NCBI GenBank assembly: GCA_014804185.1
Contig: JAAVAG010000042.1
Coordinates: 1-11,120, forward strand
Source: Lachnospiraceae bacterium
GTDB lineage: Bacteria > Bacillota > Clostridia > Lachnospirales > Lachnospiraceae
Direction: 5' to 3'
DNA length: 11,120 nt
Made by a program: the position numbers and the translations under genes. Under the pieces are notes generated by a model. That model ran no database searches. It was not told the DNA's origin and worked only from the letters and a program-made list of their open reading frames with translations. Shown here piece by piece: positions 1-5,580 of the stretch (the first letter of the stretch is position 1; the number at the start of each line of letters is the position of its first letter).

Positions 1-1181
1 CAGTCGTGGGAGACATAGTGGAGATCCGGACGAATCTTTTGTATGACAGCCAGGAGTCCCGGACCATAGCAAGTGTGCCGGTTCTGGCGCTGGAGGAGCA
101 TGGGAAGTACACTGATGTTCCCACAGCCACAGTAGAACTCTCTGGGGAGGAGATCACCGCGCTGTTGAATAATTTTCAGTCCGGCATCGGATATGATCTG
201 CAGAGCGGCACTCCATTGCCTGAGGGTCCGGAGACGGACATGGCAGAGAGTGATGAGACACCTGATACGCCGGAGACGGAAAGCAGAGGGGTGAGTATCC
301 GGACAATATCCAGGAGCGCCAGATGCATCGACAATTATCTTGAGTGGGAAATGGATCGGAAGAGTTCTTACGACGGAGGGGAAGAACTTGCATTTGCGGA
401 AAACTGTGTGTTCCGGATTAATTACCGGATGGACGGCGTGCAGTATGAGGAAGTGGACTTTGACACCTTTGCCGATGTGATAAGCGAGAGTGATCCCTGG
501 CTGAACAAGCCCTGTATGCTGACATTCGTGGATGGGCTGATCGTTCAGGCGGATCTGATGAGTGCTTATGATAATTATGGAATCTCCTATTCGGAGATGA
601 CAGCCTATGATATGGAAGGTTTCCTGTCCATGACGGATGAGGAACGGCGGAGCATATTGGACAGCGGTTATCTCCCGGCAACTACGCAGACGGCGGATAT
701 TGCCGATACAGTTGGTACAGAGACTGTGCAGGTGTATTATGACAGCGGAGAGGACGTTTTGGGTGACGGCGCCGGAGACGGAATGGTGTTGTTTTTCGAT
801 CAGGACGATAACCTTCTGCATGTGGAATATGCCAATGAGAGCATGGCCGGATGGAACAACGTGTATATCGGTGAGGCTGACGGCAGGGGCTTTATTATGA
901 CAGTACATATAGAAGACAGGGGAGATTTCGGAAATTACGGCTATCACGTATTTCGATTGGGGCAAAACGGAGAGATCCTGAACATTGCCGGTTCCGCGTT
1001 TTCCTGGGGCGGAAACGTGGTGTACGATGACGATCTGTTCCGGCAATGGGTATCGGGGCTGGAATATTATCTGGCAAACAGTGTCCGGGTACTGACTACA
1101 CAGGATGCGGCGGTGGACGTAAGACAGGTTTCGGATGCGGATAAATACAATTATGAAACTCTGAAGCGCTCAGGAAACTGA
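1..1181 (+). CDS. Unrecognised acidic, probably extracytoplasmic protein (5' end outside window)
   Basis: The reading frame is open from the first complete codon (position 3) to TGA at 1179-1181. The GTG at 6 is the first possible start, but it has no ribosome site and the frame continues upstream, so the true start probably lies outside the window. About 392 residues are visible. There is an N-terminal part of about 65 residues, an acidic Pro/Glu/Asp/Thr-rich linker (about residues 68-95), and a larger C-terminal part rich in Asp, Tyr and Gly. No membrane segment, signal peptide or catalytic motif is visible. The composition suits an ectodomain whose anchor lies in the missing part. The first 65 residues faintly recall SAF/CpaB-type domains (GDIVEIR, then VPVLAL and a TVELSGEE stretch), but this is too weak to name a family. 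The next gene has its own promoter, so this gene probably ends a separate transcript. Confidence 0.75.
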   Translation, partial: VVGDIVEIRTNLLYDSQESRTIASVPVLALEEHGKYTDVPTATVELSGEEITALLNNFQSGIGYDLQSGTPLPEGPETDMAESDETPDTPETESRGVSIRTISRSARCIDNYLEWEMDRKSSYDGGEELAFAENCVFRINYRMDGVQYEEVDFDTFADVISESDPWLNKPCMLTFVDGLIVQADLMSAYDNYGISYSEMTAYDMEGFLSMTDEERRSILDSGYLPATTQTADIADTVGTETVQVYYDSGEDVLGDGAGDGMVLFFDQDDNLLHVEYANESMAGWNNVYIGEADGRGFIMTVHIEDRGDFGNYGYHVFRLGQNGEILNIAGSAFSWGGNVVYDDDLFRQWVSGLEYYLANSVRVLTTQDAAVDVRQVSDADKYNYETLKRSGN

Positions 1182-1188
1182 GCGCTTC
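1163..1188 (+). terminator. Perfect 11-bp stem-loop over the stop codon, possible terminator
   Basis: GAAGCGCTCAG (1163-1173) and CTGAGCGCTTC (1178-1188) are exact reverse complements separated by the GNRA-type loop GAAA. The TGA stop (1179-1181) lies in the 3' arm. The downstream sequence is pyrimidine-rich (TGCCTGCTCCTC) but has no real T run. It may therefore be a weak terminator or an mRNA 3'-end stabilising hairpin. Confidence 0.55.
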
Positions 1189-1207
1189 TGCCTGCTCCTC
1201 ATAATAT

Positions 1208-1246
1208 TCAATAAAAATTTATCGAAAATCAATAAAATTATATTGA
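1208..1246 (+). promoter_or_regulatory. Tandem inverted-repeat operator, probably for the HTH regulator at 1787-2026
   Basis: Four 8-bp half-sites alternate in orientation: TCAATAAA (1208-1215), TTTATCGA (1218-1225), TCAATAAA (1229-1236) and TATATTGA (1239-1246). The two forward half-sites are 21 bp apart, and so are the two reverse ones. This gives two copies of the unit TCAATAAA-NN-TWTATYGA-like, two helical turns apart on one face of the DNA. The last half-site overlaps the -35 box of the promoter at 1243-1271. That position suits repression by the small HTH protein encoded in the same cluster; this role is inferred. Confidence 0.6.
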
Positions 1247-1271
1247 CTTTCAATGCGCGCGGTGGTATATT
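1243..1271 (+). promoter_or_regulatory. Sigma-A type promoter of the DUF2975/HTH cluster
   Basis: The -35 box is TTGACT (1243-1248) and the -10 box is TATATT (1266-1271), with the optimal 17-bp spacer. Transcription would start near 1278. The ribosome site AGGAGG (1281-1286) follows at once, so the leader is very short. The upstream DNA is A/T-rich and holds the proposed operator. Confidence 0.8.
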
Positions 1272-1294
1272 CTGGTTGATAGGAGGACAAAAAT

Positions 1295-1774
1295 ATGGAT
1301 CAAAGAGGATTTAGCAGGTGGTTAAAAGCAGTTATTGTGGGAGTGGGGATATGCGGCGGTATTATATATTTTTATGTGATTCCCACATGGGGAAAGGATC
1401 TGGTATCTATGTACCCTGAGTTTGGGAACCGGTATTTTCCCTGGCTTGTCATATTGTGGATTACGGGAATACCGTGTTATGCGGTTCTGGTGCTGGGCTG
1501 GCGGATCGCCAGGCAGATCGGGCTGGACAATTCCTTTTCGGAGATCAATGCCCGGGATCTGAAATATGTCGCCTGGATGGCGATTCTGGACGCTACATTT
1601 TTCTTTGCGGCCAATGTTGTCATGCTGCTTATGAACATGAGTCATCCGGCAGTGATGATCGGTTCGCTGCTGGTGATATTCGCGGGGATCGCGGTGGCGG
1701 TGGTGGCGGCCACGGGGTCCCATCTGATACAAAAGGCGGCAAAATTAAAAGAAGAGAATGATCTCACAATATAA
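1295..1774 (+). CDS. DUF2975 family membrane protein
   Basis: A 159-aa protein with four predicted membrane segments (about residues 11-29, 50-70, 91-112 and 118-145) and a short charged C-terminus. Length, topology and the NSFSEINARDLKYVAW stretch after the second segment match DUF2975 proteins, a family of unknown biochemical role. Such genes are typically paired with a small YozG-like HTH gene, as is the case here with a 12-nt gap (in Bacillus subtilis, YoaS and YozG are a comparable pair). The ATG has AGGAGG 8 nt upstream and a strong promoter just before it. The protein may sense or modulate the state of the membrane and act with the regulator, but this is inferred from pairing only. Confidence 0.88.
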   Translation: MDQRGFSRWLKAVIVGVGICGGIIYFYVIPTWGKDLVSMYPEFGNRYFPWLVILWITGIPCYAVLVLGWRIARQIGLDNSFSEINARDLKYVAWMAILDATFFFAANVVMLLMNMSHPAVMIGSLLVIFAGIAVAVVAATGSHLIQKAAKLKEENDLTI

Positions 1775-1786
1775 GGAGGGCAGAGT

Positions 1787-2026
1787 ATGGCGATTGTGAT
1801 CAATCTGGATGTGGTCATGGCACAGCGCAAGATTGGCCTGACCGAACTGGCCGGAGAGGTGGACATTACACTGGCCAATCTTTCCATCCTGAAAAACAAC
1901 AAGGCAAAGGCGGTGCGGCTGTCCACCCTGGACGCTATCTGCAGGGCGCTGGACTGCCAGCCGGGAGATATCCTGGAATATGTGCCGGATGCAGGCGGAG
2001 ACAATAAAGAGAGTAAGGAAAACTGA
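1787..2026 (+). CDS. YozG-like small Cro/C1-type HTH transcriptional regulator
   Basis: A 79-aa protein that is almost entirely one helix-turn-helix domain. It opens with MAIVINLDVVMAQRKIGLTE, continues with a recognition-helix region (ITLANLSILKNNKAKAVR), and then LSTLDAICRALDCQPGDILE, the hallmark ending of the YozG/HTH_26 type. The last dozen residues are a polar tail. GGAGGG lies just upstream of the ATG and directly after the stop of the DUF2975 gene, so the two are probably translated from one mRNA. By analogy with the family it binds DNA and probably controls its own operon. The paired inverted repeats at 1208-1246 are the obvious candidate site. Confidence 0.9.
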   Translation: MAIVINLDVVMAQRKIGLTELAGEVDITLANLSILKNNKAKAVRLSTLDAICRALDCQPGDILEYVPDAGGDNKESKEN

Positions 2027-2045
2027 AAGGAGCATGGAAATCAAA

Positions 2046-3635
2046 ATGAATGAGACAAATATATATCCCTATCAGCCTGTGCCGGTTCCCGCAGAACCGG
2101 TGAAGCCGGATACGGAGCAGTCATGTATCAGAAAGAAATTTTTCCCTTTTTTCGGAATCGGAACCGGAGTATATGCATTGTTTTATGCGTTTTGCATGTA
2201 CCGCAACGCATCGGGCATCACATACCCTTTTTTCATCGCAGGAAGCCTCTTCTTTTTCTGCTTATGTATGAAAAAGTTAGGGCTTTCCATAAAAAAAGGA
2301 AGTGTCTGCTATATGGCGGGAATGCTGCTGCTGGGCGTTTCCACCGCGTGTACGGCGGACGGACGAATCATCTTTTTTAATCATGCGGGCGCCCTGCTGC
2401 TTATGGTGGGTTTTTTGCTGCACCAGTTTTATGATGACAGCCGCTGGGGGTTCTGCAGATATCTGGGCTCCATGATCTGCGCCATTTTTGGAAGTATCGG
2501 GGAGATTGCCAGACCCTTTACGGATTTTGTCTGCTACCGCAGGCAGAAGACACGCAGAAAAACAGGGAAAGGGCTGTACGTTCTCATCGGTCTGGCCGTC
2601 TCTGTTCCGCTGTTTGCCTTTGTCTGGCTGCTGCTGATCTCCGCGGACAGGATTTTTATGAAGATGACAATAGAACTGTTCCGCGCGCTGAATCTGCTGA
2701 ATGTCATAGGATTTGTCTGCACGGCGGTGGTGATGTTTTTTGCGGCCTACGGTTTGCTGTCCTATCTGTGCGAGAGGCATTTGAGTGAAAAGGAGACAGC
2801 GGGAAAACGGGCGGAGAGCATGGTGGCGGTGACGGTTGCCCTGCCTTTGACAATTTTGTATGTGGTCTTCAGCGGGGTGCAGATTGTCTGTCTCTTTTTG
2901 GGAAATGTGGACATGGCAGGACTGACATATGCGGAATATGCAAGACAGGGATTTTTCCAGCTATTATTCGTCTGTATGTTAAATCTTGTTCTGGTACTGG
3001 CGGGAGGACATTTTTTTAAGGAAAGCGTTCTTTTGAAAGCTGTGCTGACAGTGATGTCGCTGTGTACTTATGTTATGATATTTTCCTCGGGTTTTCGGAT
3101 GATTCTGTATATCCGGCATTATTATCTGACCTTTCTGCGGATTCTGGTGCTGTGGGCGCTGGCGGTGATTTTTCTGCTTTTGACGGGAGTACTGATCCAG
3201 ATTTTTGCCCCGGGTTTCCCGCTGTTTTGCTACGGGATCGCCGTGGTGTCGGCGCTGTATATTCTGCTGTCCTTTTCTAGGCCCGACTATCTGATCGCCG
3301 CATGTAATCTGGGAAATTCGGAGGGGAAAACCGTCCATAATTTCTTTGACGCCGATGCGTATCATGATTACTGGTATTTAAGCGGGCTGTGTGCGGACGC
3401 CGCGCCGGTTATCCTGCCTTTCCTGGAGAGTGAGGGATATGACATGAAGGCGCAGGGAATGGAGGCGTTCTGGGAGACACAGATGGACAAAAGGCGGTAT
3501 GAACCGGAGGAATATTGGGGGTATCTTTATCTGGAGAATCTGCATGAGGATGTGGATGACATGGGAATCCGGGCATTTAATTTTTCCAGATATGCGGCCC
3601 GAAGTACATTGAAGAACTATGCTTCCGCCCACTGA
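2046..3635 (+). CDS. DUF4153/DUF4173-like polytopic membrane protein
   Basis: About 529 aa. A Pro-rich cytoplasmic-looking N-terminus is followed by roughly ten or more hydrophobic segments and a soluble tail of about 110 residues. The YAEYARQGFFQLLF stretch, and the later YYLTFLRILVLWAL region followed by a SRPDYLIAACNL segment, are typical of DUF4153/DUF4173 membrane proteins. Their function is unknown. Start choice is uncertain. The frame is open from an ATG at 1980 inside the HTH gene, ATG 2034 sits only 1 nt after the AAAGGAG site (2026-2032), and ATG 2046 is 13 nt from it. I prefer 2046. The gene starts 19 nt after the HTH stop and the sigma-factor gene starts 35 nt after its end, so it probably belongs to the same transcript. 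It could be a membrane partner of that sigma factor, but no anti-sigma motif is visible. Confidence 0.82.
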   Translation: MNETNIYPYQPVPVPAEPVKPDTEQSCIRKKFFPFFGIGTGVYALFYAFCMYRNASGITYPFFIAGSLFFFCLCMKKLGLSIKKGSVCYMAGMLLLGVSTACTADGRIIFFNHAGALLLMVGFLLHQFYDDSRWGFCRYLGSMICAIFGSIGEIARPFTDFVCYRRQKTRRKTGKGLYVLIGLAVSVPLFAFVWLLLISADRIFMKMTIELFRALNLLNVIGFVCTAVVMFFAAYGLLSYLCERHLSEKETAGKRAESMVAVTVALPLTILYVVFSGVQIVCLFLGNVDMAGLTYAEYARQGFFQLLFVCMLNLVLVLAGGHFFKESVLLKAVLTVMSLCTYVMIFSSGFRMILYIRHYYLTFLRILVLWALAVIFLLLTGVLIQIFAPGFPLFCYGIAVVSALYILLSFSRPDYLIAACNLGNSEGKTVHNFFDADAYHDYWYLSGLCADAAPVILPFLESEGYDMKAQGMEAFWETQMDKRRYEPEEYWGYLYLENLHEDVDDMGIRAFNFSRYAARSTLKNYASAH

Positions 3636-3670
3636 ATGCCTCGCAGTGGAAAGAAAAGGAAAACGGAAAG

Positions 3671-4153
3671 ATGGAACAGAGAGTCTATGAGACATTAGTG
3701 GCATATATTGTGGAAAACCAGGACAGGCTGTACCGGGTGGCATATTATTATGTGAACAATCAGGACAGCGCGCGGGATGTGGTGCAGAATGCCATATGCA
3801 AGGCGCTGGAAAACTATGGAAGTATTCGGAGCCGCGGCGCGCTGCGCACATGGATGGATCGGATTCTGGTAAATGAGAGCATGAATTATATCAGGAAATA
3901 CCGAAAAGAAATGCCGTGCGGCTATGCTCTGATACAGGAGGAGACTTATGTGGAAAGCGCATATGACAGGGATTTCTCTGTTCTGGAAGCGGTCAGAAAA
4001 CTTCCGGCGGGGCAGCGTACGGTCATAATGCTGCGCTTTTATGACGAACTGACGCTGAAAGAAATATCCCAGGTGACGGGGATGAACTTGAATACGGTGA
4101 AGACGCGGCTGTACAACGGACTCAGGACGCTGCGCGGCAGTGTGGGAAGATAA
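3671..4153 (+). CDS. ECF-type RNA polymerase sigma factor
   Basis: A 160-aa sigma-70 family protein with only regions 2 and 4, the usual ECF architecture and length. Region 2 spans about residues 10-80 and includes YRVAYYYVNNQDSARDVVQN (D32, D36) and the helix ALRTWMDRILVNESMNYIRK. Region 4 spans about 107-158, with LPAGQRTVIMLRFYDELTLK and the recognition helix MNLNTVKTRLYNGL. It would direct RNA polymerase to alternative promoters under an envelope or other stress. AAAAGGA lies 10 nt before the ATG. It is the last gene of the 1295-4153 cluster. No anti-sigma gene follows; instead there is the palindromic block at 4160-4351. The trigger and target promoters cannot be seen here. Confidence 0.92.
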   Translation: MEQRVYETLVAYIVENQDRLYRVAYYYVNNQDSARDVVQNAICKALENYGSIRSRGALRTWMDRILVNESMNYIRKYRKEMPCGYALIQEETYVESAYDRDFSVLEAVRKLPAGQRTVIMLRFYDELTLKEISQVTGMNLNTVKTRLYNGLRTLRGSVGR

Positions 4154-4159
4154 AGATTC

Positions 4160-4351
4160 CCGCTGTGCGGTTGGATGCTTTAAAAGCATCCAACCCATTC
4201 CCATATTCGCAAAATTCGTGCTTACGCACTCCTGCGTCTGCTTACGCATCCGCATTTTGCTCATTTGGGAATGGGTTGCTAATCCGATAACCAGCCCGCA
4301 TTGCAATAAATTGCATGCAGGCAGTCATCGGATCAGCAACCGCATGGGCGG
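4160..4351. repeat. Triple palindromic intergenic element (REP/MITE-like or structured RNA)
   Basis: This gene-free block contains three consecutive stem-loops. Hairpin 1 pairs GGTTGGATGC (4169-4178) with GCATCCAACC (4186-4195). Hairpin 2 pairs AACCCATTCCCA (4192-4203) with TGGGAATGGGTT (4266-4277), and inside it GCAAAAT (4209-4215) with ATTTTGC (4254-4260). Its apex holds two copies of TGCTTACGCA 20 bp apart (4219-4228 and 4239-4248). Hairpin 3 pairs GGTTGCTAATCCGAT (4274-4288) with ATCGGATCAGCAACC (4327-4341) with one G.U, plus an inner bulged stem (4294-4306 with 4311-4322). The outer ends TGCGGTTG (4166-4173) and CAACCGCA (4337-4344) are also complementary, flanked by CCGC/GCGG. There is no T run, so it is not a simple terminator. 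It may be a dispersed repeat, a multibranched RNA or an mRNA 3'-end barrier. Confidence 0.75.
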
Positions 4352-4371
4352 AAAAATTAAGAAATATTAAG

Positions 4372-4400
4372 TGGTTATATCCGCACCGGCGTGATAAAAT
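4372..4400 (+). promoter_or_regulatory. Possible extended -10 promoter for the small lipoprotein gene
   Basis: TAAAAT (4395-4400) preceded by TGA (4392-4394) forms an extended -10 box (TGn). A poor -35 candidate, TGGTTA (4372-4377), lies 17 bp upstream. It is just downstream of the palindromic block and about 70 nt before the preferred ATG at 4470. The call is weak and rests on the -10 element. Confidence 0.35.
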
Positions 4401-4469
4401 GAAAACATAGATCATGTGTCTGTGCCCATGGCGGCACAGAGTGGGAACGTGAGAGGTATTGCGCAGGAT

Positions 4470-4703
4470 ATGAAAAGTTTGAAGTACGTTGTTTTCAGAA
4501 TTGCGGGCATTTGTGTTTGCGTAAGTGCTGTCGCCGCGTTTTTGAGCGGCTGTGATGGGAGGAATCAGGAGAGCCGGGAGAACGGAGAACGCCCGGCCTA
4601 TTATATTATCCGGGATGAACTGGATGGAGAGAAGACGGCGGATAAAGTGAGCGAGATACTGGAGCAGCAGCCCTCTGCGGGGCAGGAGAGCCGGACTCCG
4701 TGA
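4470..4703 (+). CDS. Small orphan lipoprotein, function unknown
   Basis: A 77-aa product. Its N-terminus has basic residues (MKSLKYVVFR), a hydrophobic core (about residues 11-25) and the lipobox LSGC with the lipidated cysteine at residue 28. The remaining 49 residues are polar and charged with no recognised domain. The frame is open from GTG 4416 and contains ATG 4428, but those starts would add a non-signal-like extension. ATG 4470 gives a proper signal peptide, although its ribosome site is poor (GAGAGG 13 nt upstream, or AGG very close). It lies between the palindromic block and the promoter of the surface operon. It could be a degenerate relative of a longer lipoprotein, or not expressed. 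No family is recognised. Confidence 0.6.
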   Translation: MKSLKYVVFRIAGICVCVSAVAAFLSGCDGRNQESRENGERPAYYIIRDELDGEKTADKVSEILEQQPSAGQESRTP

Positions 4704-4720
4704 TCCGTGAGCAAAATTCA

Positions 4721-4751
4721 TTGTATACATTTGGCATAAAAGGGTTATAAT
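4721..4751 (+). promoter_or_regulatory. Promoter of the DUF4358-MBOAT-DHHW operon
   Basis: A perfect -10 box TATAAT (4746-4751) lies downstream of a weak -35, TTGTAT (4721-4726), with a 19-bp spacer (or TGTATA with 18 bp). Transcription would start near 4758, leaving a leader of about 150 nt before the ATG at 4908. This fits a transcript with a structured 5' untranslated region. Confidence 0.6.
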
Positions 4752-4766
4752 GGAAAACAGATAGTG

Positions 4767-4890
4767 GCATCCGGAAGGATGTGGAACTAAAAAACAGCAT
4801 CCAAGCACACAGCGCCCAGAGGATTTTGAGATGCGCAGGCAGATCAAAATCTCTCTGCCCAGGAGGCGCTGTATGCGCGGATGCGGAACT
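4767..4890 (+). promoter_or_regulatory. Structured 5' leader of the surface operon, candidate regulatory RNA
   Basis: The leader has a small hairpin, CATCC-GGAA-GGATG (4768-4781). A long one follows, with outer stem ACAGCGCC (4809-4816) / GGCGCTGT (4865-4872) and inner stem AGAGGATTTTGA (4818-4829) / TCAAAATCTCT (4844-4854) with one bulged G. An alternative stem, GGCAGA (4838-4843) / TCTGCC (4854-4859), would exclude the inner helix, so two folds compete. The sequence GGATGYGGAACT occurs at both edges (4777-4788 and 4879-4890). No T run follows, so a translational or stability effect is likelier than attenuation. I recognise no known riboswitch class. Confidence 0.5.
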
Positions 4891-4907
4891 TATAATAGGA
4901 GGAGCTT

Positions 4908-5570
4908 ATGAAAAAGTTATGGATTTGTGCGATGGCAGTGGCATTGCTGCTGTCTATGGCGGCGTGCGGAAATGAAGATGCGGACGCGGACGGCAGAGGA
5001 GACGACCAGCAGACGCAGGAAAACACACAGGACAACGTGCAGGATGATGCGCAGGATGGCACACAGCAAGGCGGCGAGGGAGAGAGTCAGCCTGATGCGG
5101 ATGACAGTCAGCAGACGCAGGGAGATTCCCTGAAGTACCTGCGGGATGCGGTAGTGGAAGTTCTGGGCGATAACTATTGGCCCAATACAGAGATAACTCC
5201 CGAGAGACTGGAGGAAGTATACGGGATCAAACCGGATATGTATGACGCATATTTTGGCGAGACGCCTATGATCAGTGTCAATGTGGATACGCTGATTATT
5301 ATCCGGGCAAAAGAAGGACAGGTGGATGCCGTGGAGGAGGCGCTGAATGCCTACCGTGATGTGCAGGTCAGCGATACCATGCAGTATCCTATGAATGTGG
5401 GAAAGATCCAGGCGTCGCGCATTGAGGTGCTGGGAAATTACGTGTGTTTCGTACAGCTTGGCGCGGACACGGAAGCGGCAATGGAAGAAGGAGATGAGGC
5501 TGTGATCGATCAGTGCCTGCAGGAGAATGAGAGGGCGATCGACGCTATCGAAAAGGCTATTTCGGAGTAG
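4908..5570 (+). CDS. DUF4358 family lipoprotein
   Basis: A 220-aa lipoprotein. The signal peptide starts MKKLWICAMAVALLLS and the lipobox MAAC places the lipidated cysteine at residue 20. Residues about 22-73 form a low-complexity Asp/Gln/Gly linker built from short CAGGA-like DNA repeats. The folded part (about 74-217) has the features of DUF4358, with conserved-looking segments ISVNVDTLIIIRAKEGQVD and a C-terminal helix LQENERAIDAIEKAI. DUF4358 has no established function. Proteins of this type recur beside MBOAT acyltransferase and DHHW genes in Clostridia, as here, so it probably acts on the outer face of the membrane with them. AGGAGG (4897-4902) lies 5 nt before the ATG. The stop is 10 nt before the MBOAT start, so co-translation is likely. 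Confidence 0.85.
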   Translation: MKKLWICAMAVALLLSMAACGNEDADADGRGDDQQTQENTQDNVQDDAQDGTQQGGEGESQPDADDSQQTQGDSLKYLRDAVVEVLGDNYWPNTEITPERLEEVYGIKPDMYDAYFGETPMISVNVDTLIIIRAKEGQVDAVEEALNAYRDVQVSDTMQYPMNVGKIQASRIEVLGNYVCFVQLGADTEAAMEEGDEAVIDQCLQENERAIDAIEKAISE

Positions 5571-5580
5571 GAGACGTGCG

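Noticed and set aside
1980..2045. Upstream starts (ATG 1980 and 2034) of the DUF4153/DUF4173-like gene
   Set aside because: ATG 1980 lies 47 nt inside the HTH gene and adds a charged non-conserved-looking stretch; ATG 2034 is only 1 nt from the ribosome site. Neither can be fully excluded.
3629..3649. Stem CCACTG/CAGTGG over the stop of the DUF4153/DUF4173-like gene as a terminator
   Set aside because: The stem is only 6 bp and is followed by an A/G-rich ribosome site, not a T run; it would cut the operon before the sigma gene without support.
4219..4248. Two TGCTTACGCA repeats considered as a CRISPR or iteron start
   Set aside because: There are only two 10-bp copies 20 bp apart, within the apex of a larger palindrome; no spacer-repeat series or replication gene is present.
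4891..4896. Second TATAAT just before the DUF4358 gene
   Set aside because: No -35 box lies at the right distance, and transcription would start next to or inside the ribosome site; the TATAAT at 4746-4751 is better placed.
5527..5580. Upstream start of the MBOAT gene at 5527
   Set aside because: It lies inside the lipoprotein gene, adds an Arg-rich stretch before the first membrane segment, and lacks the AGGAG site that ATG 5581 has.
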